From Mortierella sp. BCC40632 (taxonomy: Eukaryota > Mortierellomycota > Mortierellomycetes > Mortierellales > Mortierellaceae): DNA of 64,000 nucleotides. Shown here piece by piece: positions 60,539-64,000 of the stretch. The notes under the pieces are model-generated. The model ran no database searches, was not told the origin of the DNA, and was given only the letters and a program-made list of their open reading frames with translations. The position numbers and the translations under genes are program-made. How positions within the stretch are numbered: position 1 is the stretch's first letter; each line of letters begins with the position of its first letter. The stretch covers positions 62,001 through 126,000 of the forward strand of contig WAEK01000002.1 of assembly GCA_011634665.1 (NCBI GenBank). The letters are read 5' to 3'.

Positions 60539-61794
60539 TCATGAACTGGATAGGACAGTCCTGTTATTGACAAGAGTCGAAAACGCCAAAGGTTGAGGAA
60601 GTATCAGTCGAAATCGTCAGGAATGAGTTCTCAGTTCTCCATCTGGTTTTCGTGAGGGCACGGATTCGCGATTATTTTTATTTTTTTTTTTTTTTTTGTT
60701 CGGTGTTCATCGGTTCCAAGTTCGGCCCGAGTTTTACTTGGGTTCAATTAAGTAGATGGTCGAATCTCCCTTGAAATAGACTGGCCCAGTTGCTCTCGTC
60801 TGGTCGATACAGCAAAGTCTGTTTAAGCAAGGCAGCAGCATCCCTGTAAAGCTGGCCTTGTTAATCGGCGACATCATCTGTCAGTCGTTGAGCAAGAGTT
60901 CTTTGAGTCTGAATGTGCCTGTGACGAATTAAGAGCTACAATTGACCTACCCTTTCCAAATTAAGTATGAGGTGTATCTCCCTCTTAACTTGAAGATACT
61001 CCTCAGCGATTATATAAATGGAGCCACTCTGAGAGGCGTGCTCGTGTTTTGCCTTTTCAAGAGACGGGGCCTGCTTGCTGTGATGACAGGCATTTGATAT
61101 TTTGTAACCAACCTTGGCGGGGCAAATTAATTAAACAGAAAGCAAAATGATGGGAATGTTCTGAGGCCGAGACCAGTTCCGATTATAGATAAAAAGAGCT
61201 ACCTGAGGCCACTTTCTTATTGGTAGCTTGGAAAGGTCGCTTTGGTTCTCCGGGCCCTGGTATGCTGACCTAATCTAACAACAGGGCATGATACCAATAC
61301 CATTTGTCTGCTACCTAAGATACATTATCTTTTCCCTTTCAGTATTGGCGGTCTAGAATTAGATACCTGCTCTTTCTAATTTCTTGTGTACGTAAAAAAT
61401 ATACTGGCTACAGTATGCTGTGGGCGAAGCAGCTGCACATCCAGATGTACACAGTTTATTGTAAAGGGGGGTGTTGACGGAGGGAATTGGAGAATGAGTA
61501 AGGATAAGAGAGGAAAATAAATGCAGGCTCCACCTTGAGTTGCGCATCTCGCACTCTTGCTTATTTATGGGACGGTAGCTTATTTGTGGGACGGCAGGTT
61601 CAGTATGGGTGCCACCCCAGCTACTCTGGGGACGGACCCGAGGCTTCAACCAGGTTTTTAATCTAGTAAAGGAGATAGGCCGCAATCACGATCAAGCGAA
61701 ATTTACCATTGTCCTATTCTTATGTTCGCCTAGAGAAATGGCGACGGCGAATGTTACTCTTCCTTGGGCAAATCAGATAGAAACGTAGCACAGT
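60539..61794. other. Gene-poor region, nothing recognised
   Basis: AT-rich DNA with a poly-T run near 60679 and few simple repeats. No coding segment or RNA gene was supported. Confidence 0.5.
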
Positions 61795-61820
61795 TTTTTT
61801 TTTTTTTTTTTTTTTTTCAG

Positions 61821-61880
61821 CTGTCTCCACCTGTCTCCGCCTGTCTCCGCCTGTCTCCGCCTGCCTCCTGCTGCCTCCAC
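61821..61880. repeat. Six tandem copies of a 10-base unit (CTGTCTCCGC-like)
   Basis: The unit CTGTCTCC(A/G)C is repeated with slight drift (the last two are CTGCCTCCTG and CTGCCTCCAC), directly after a poly-T tract and CAG. In the zinc-finger frame it encodes the start of the segment below. Confidence 0.9.
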
Positions 61881-62320
61881 CTGTACACATCGTTGACGAA
61901 AACGGTGGAATTGTCCAAAAAGACTTGATCCCTGTCGACGGCCAGTTTGTTTGCCCAATCTGCAATCATGGAGGGATTGGAACAAGGAGTGGTATCTTGC
62001 GCCATACCGACAAGCACCTCTCAGAAGTTCTAAAATCCAAGGCCTCGAGGACGACAAGACTAACGAGGCACTAAAGACTCAACAAATCATTGCCGATCTT
62101 TTACAATCAATCTCTCCGGACCAGAAAAGGCTCAAGCTGATTAACAATTGGGAAGCATCGAATTTACTCCGACAACTGGCAAATACCTTATGCGGACAAA
62201 AAAACACGACTTGTGTTGCACCAAACATCTGGACTGTGGGGTCATCCCAAGGGCCTAAAAATTTTCCCCTCACCCTTCACTCCAACACACAGCTAGGCCA
62301 TGAAAATACTTTTAAATAAA
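61821..62320 (+). pseudogene. C2H2 zinc-finger protein fragment, frame-broken
   Basis: After a TTTTTTCAG that could be a 3' splice site, one frame reads ...PPVHIVDENGGIVQKDLIPV and then a C2H2 finger, FVCPICNHGGIGTRSGILRH-TDKH (C-x2-C-x13-H-x3-H), before a stop near 62070. Continuity is better in a second frame from about 62035 (DDKTNEALKTQQIIADLLQS ... LTLHSNTQLGHENTF-stop). A frameshift or an unseen intron must join them. The fragment lies about 0.8 kb before a transposase gene, so it may be part of, or next to, a decayed mobile element. Not recognised further. Confidence 0.4.
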
Positions 62321-62599
62321 AATTACAGCACAGGGTATTCCCATGTGGTCCCCCACCATAGTAACCCAAAAAAAAAAAAAAAAAAAAAGACCTGGCTCGT
62401 GCACTGTTCAAGAAAGACAAGGCGTAAAAAAAAAAATGAATAGCAGGCAGTAGAAGTTGGTCTATCCAGGTCGGCATTTAGCGACACTTCACAACTCCTG
62501 TTAACTCCCAAAAGAACTCCATCCCAACTCCATTTTTTTTTCCTAGGAACTCGCACACGTGATAATTTAGAAAAAAAAAAAAAAAAAAAAAACAGTGCA

Positions 62600-63010
62600 T
62601 CAATGAGCTCAACAGCTTTTGGCTCGACTCATGGAACATTCGCTCCTCCATTGACATTCGCCGTTTTCTAGACATAATCCTGTCATTGGATCGGAAGACA
62701 TTCAACTTGACTCTTCTGAAACGGATAAAAGTAACTCGAGTCAGGATACAGGCTGCATCCTCCCCTCCAGCTCGACGACAGCGAGAGTACTGGCACCTGG
62801 TCAAACGCGCTTCTCCGGACTCCAGGACCTCCAGCTCCAACCGAGTCTATCACACAAAGGCCCTAGCGATATGCAGTCGAAAACTAGCAAACGTAGCAGG
62901 TTGACGGAAGTTGAGCAGGCAGCCTCGGAAACCTCGATCGATACCTCTTCATCTAGCAGAGTTGAGTTTATCACGTCAGAACGGTATGTGCTACGGCAAA
63001 CCTCCTCCTC
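62600..63010 (+). other. Probable 5' coding segment linked to the transposase at the right edge
   Basis: After a TTTTCTAG near 62670 a continuous frame reads HNPVIGSEDIQLDSSETDKS ... SKTSKRSRLTEVEQAASETS ... FITSERYV. It is Ser/Thr-rich and hydrophilic, like the disordered leader of many transposase-type proteins. A splice from about 62985 to the exon near 63100 is possible, but donor choice is unclear. A short MSSTAFGSTHGTFAPPLTF frame lies just before it. Confidence 0.35.
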
Positions 63011-63101
63011 TCCTTTTTTTTTTTTTTTTTATCGCACAACTTTCGGGCTGCCATTAAAATGAGCCTAGCAGACATTGTTCACTAGAGCCACCCGCTCCTC
63101 A

Positions 63102-64000
63102 TACAATGCTCTCACAGACGTTTATGCATGATTCCACATTCGAATACCCAAATGGAGACATCACCTACACACGTCAGGTGAACGTGGACGAGACCGACCT
63201 TGAAGCCCAGAACGTAGGATGGGCCATGAATACTTACGGGCACAACAAAAAAGGGACTCGTCATACCTTAAATCAGTCATGCCTCGGAATTTACCAATGC
63301 CCGGTCTGCCCATTTGTCGAGAGACCACGCGTTCCAAGATCCAGTAAGCAAAGTTCCCCTCCTTTGCCTCCAACGAGGAACTGCCAAACGGATAACCGTG
63401 CACTGGTCCATATCCCCTGTCAAGTCACGATGGACGTTCTTCACGATGGAAACCAAGTCTGCATAACCCATCGAGGAATTCACAATCATGCGAAACCACC
63501 TCCTCTTCGCCCTCCTTTTGAGGCAAGAAAAGAGTGTGAGAATGTTGTCAAGAGTGCTCCGTTTGTTGACCCAAAGCGCCTTTTAGCCGGAACCGAGTTA
63601 GAACCGCCTGTTATGACCATCCAACAAGTCTCTGCCGTCTTGGATCGCATAATTCACTCTCGCAGGGAAGTACTCAAGACAACAAATAATCAAGAGACTG
63701 TAGTCCAGTCGCCCAAAGATACGATTGAGGATAGACACGTTACTATTCATACCAAATTCATGGCTGAAAAGACAAAAACTGCAGAGTGGTGCATGGAAAC
63801 TGGCTCAACTTGTGGCCTCATTAAGGATCCTTTAATGAGAGATGCCAAGGTGATCTCTACTTCAGTGTGCTGCCCTAGCTTAGGAACGGCGATCCCTTTG
63901 GTGATAACAGTGCTCTCTGGGTCTTCCCAAGCACACTATCAGCACCACTACAAGGTTCTATTCGAATCACTCCCCTTCAAGACATGGAAAGAGTTCCAGG
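63102..64000 (+). mobile_element. GCM-type zinc-finger transposase, 5' part, cut by the window edge
   Basis: Open frame from MLSQTFMHDS at 63102 to the last base. An N-terminal domain follows the WRKY/GCM1 pattern seen in DDE transposases: VGWAMNTYGHNKKGTRHTLN, LGIYQCPVCPFVERPRVPR, then C and C..H.H ligands in HIPCQVTM and ITHRGIHNH. After a linker, the sequence GLIKDPLMRDAKVISTSV and LVITVLSGSSQAHYQHHYKV resembles the first catalytic block (D) and the following strand of the RNase H-like core in Mutator-like or KDZ-type elements. The rest of the catalytic domain is beyond the window. No stop interrupts this part, so the copy may be intact. Superfamily is not settled. Confidence 0.6.

Overview
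This is eukaryotic DNA from a filamentous fungus. The coding genes are broken by many short introns with GT..AG borders, often carrying long poly-T or poly-A runs. The gene set is fungal: fungalysin, an Mvp1 sorting nexin, a Rictor/Avo3 TORC2 subunit, Efr3, a Ste50/Ubc2 adaptor, a questin-oxidase-like protein, and calreticulin ending in HDEL. An early-diverging fungus of the Mucoromycota/Mortierella type is my best guess. I base this on the bacterial-type sphingomyelinase, the AA10-like secreted protein and the GCM-finger transposase. The species is an inference only. All exon borders below were read by eye and none is backed by transcripts.

Layout. 1-5.6 kb holds a tandem duplication of about 3.2 kb, with two secreted sphingomyelinase-C-like genes, their promoters, and remnants of a decayed gene between them. 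6.9-10.1 kb (-) is an MVP1/SNX8-type sorting nexin. 12.1-20.0 kb (+) is a large TORC2 subunit of the Rictor family, with micro-exons. 20.5-24.4 kb (-) is EFR3, the plasma-membrane anchor for PI 4-kinase, convergent with the Rictor gene. 26.6-28.1 kb (-) is calreticulin. 28.7-31.0 kb (-) is a saccharopine-dehydrogenase-like oxidoreductase. 31.9-34.6 kb (-) holds unrecognised spliced exons. 35.0-37.2 kb (+) is fungalysin (M36). 37.8-39.4 kb (-) is a bestrophin-family anion channel. 42.0-42.75 kb (-) is an intronless AA10-like protein. 44.9-47.8 kb (+) is a peroxisomal acyl-CoA oxidase with a PTS2-like signal. 48.2-52.0 kb (-) is a SAM-RA-SH3-SH3 adaptor. 53.4-56.6 kb (-) is a questin-oxidase-like enzyme. 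56.6-64 kb is gene-poor, with broken fragments and, at the right edge, the start of a GCM-type zinc-finger transposase cut off by the window.

Functional picture. Most genes are housekeeping or signalling genes with no operon-like arrangement. Several (sphingomyelinases, TORC2 subunit, EFR3, sorting nexin) act on membranes and lipids, and fungalysin, the AA10-like protein and the sphingomyelinases form a secreted set. Neither grouping is shown to be co-regulated. I found no convincing tRNA, rRNA or CRISPR sequence. Intergenic DNA is dominated by CT/AG, GT, TTTC and AT microsatellites and homopolymers, which create many spurious reading frames.
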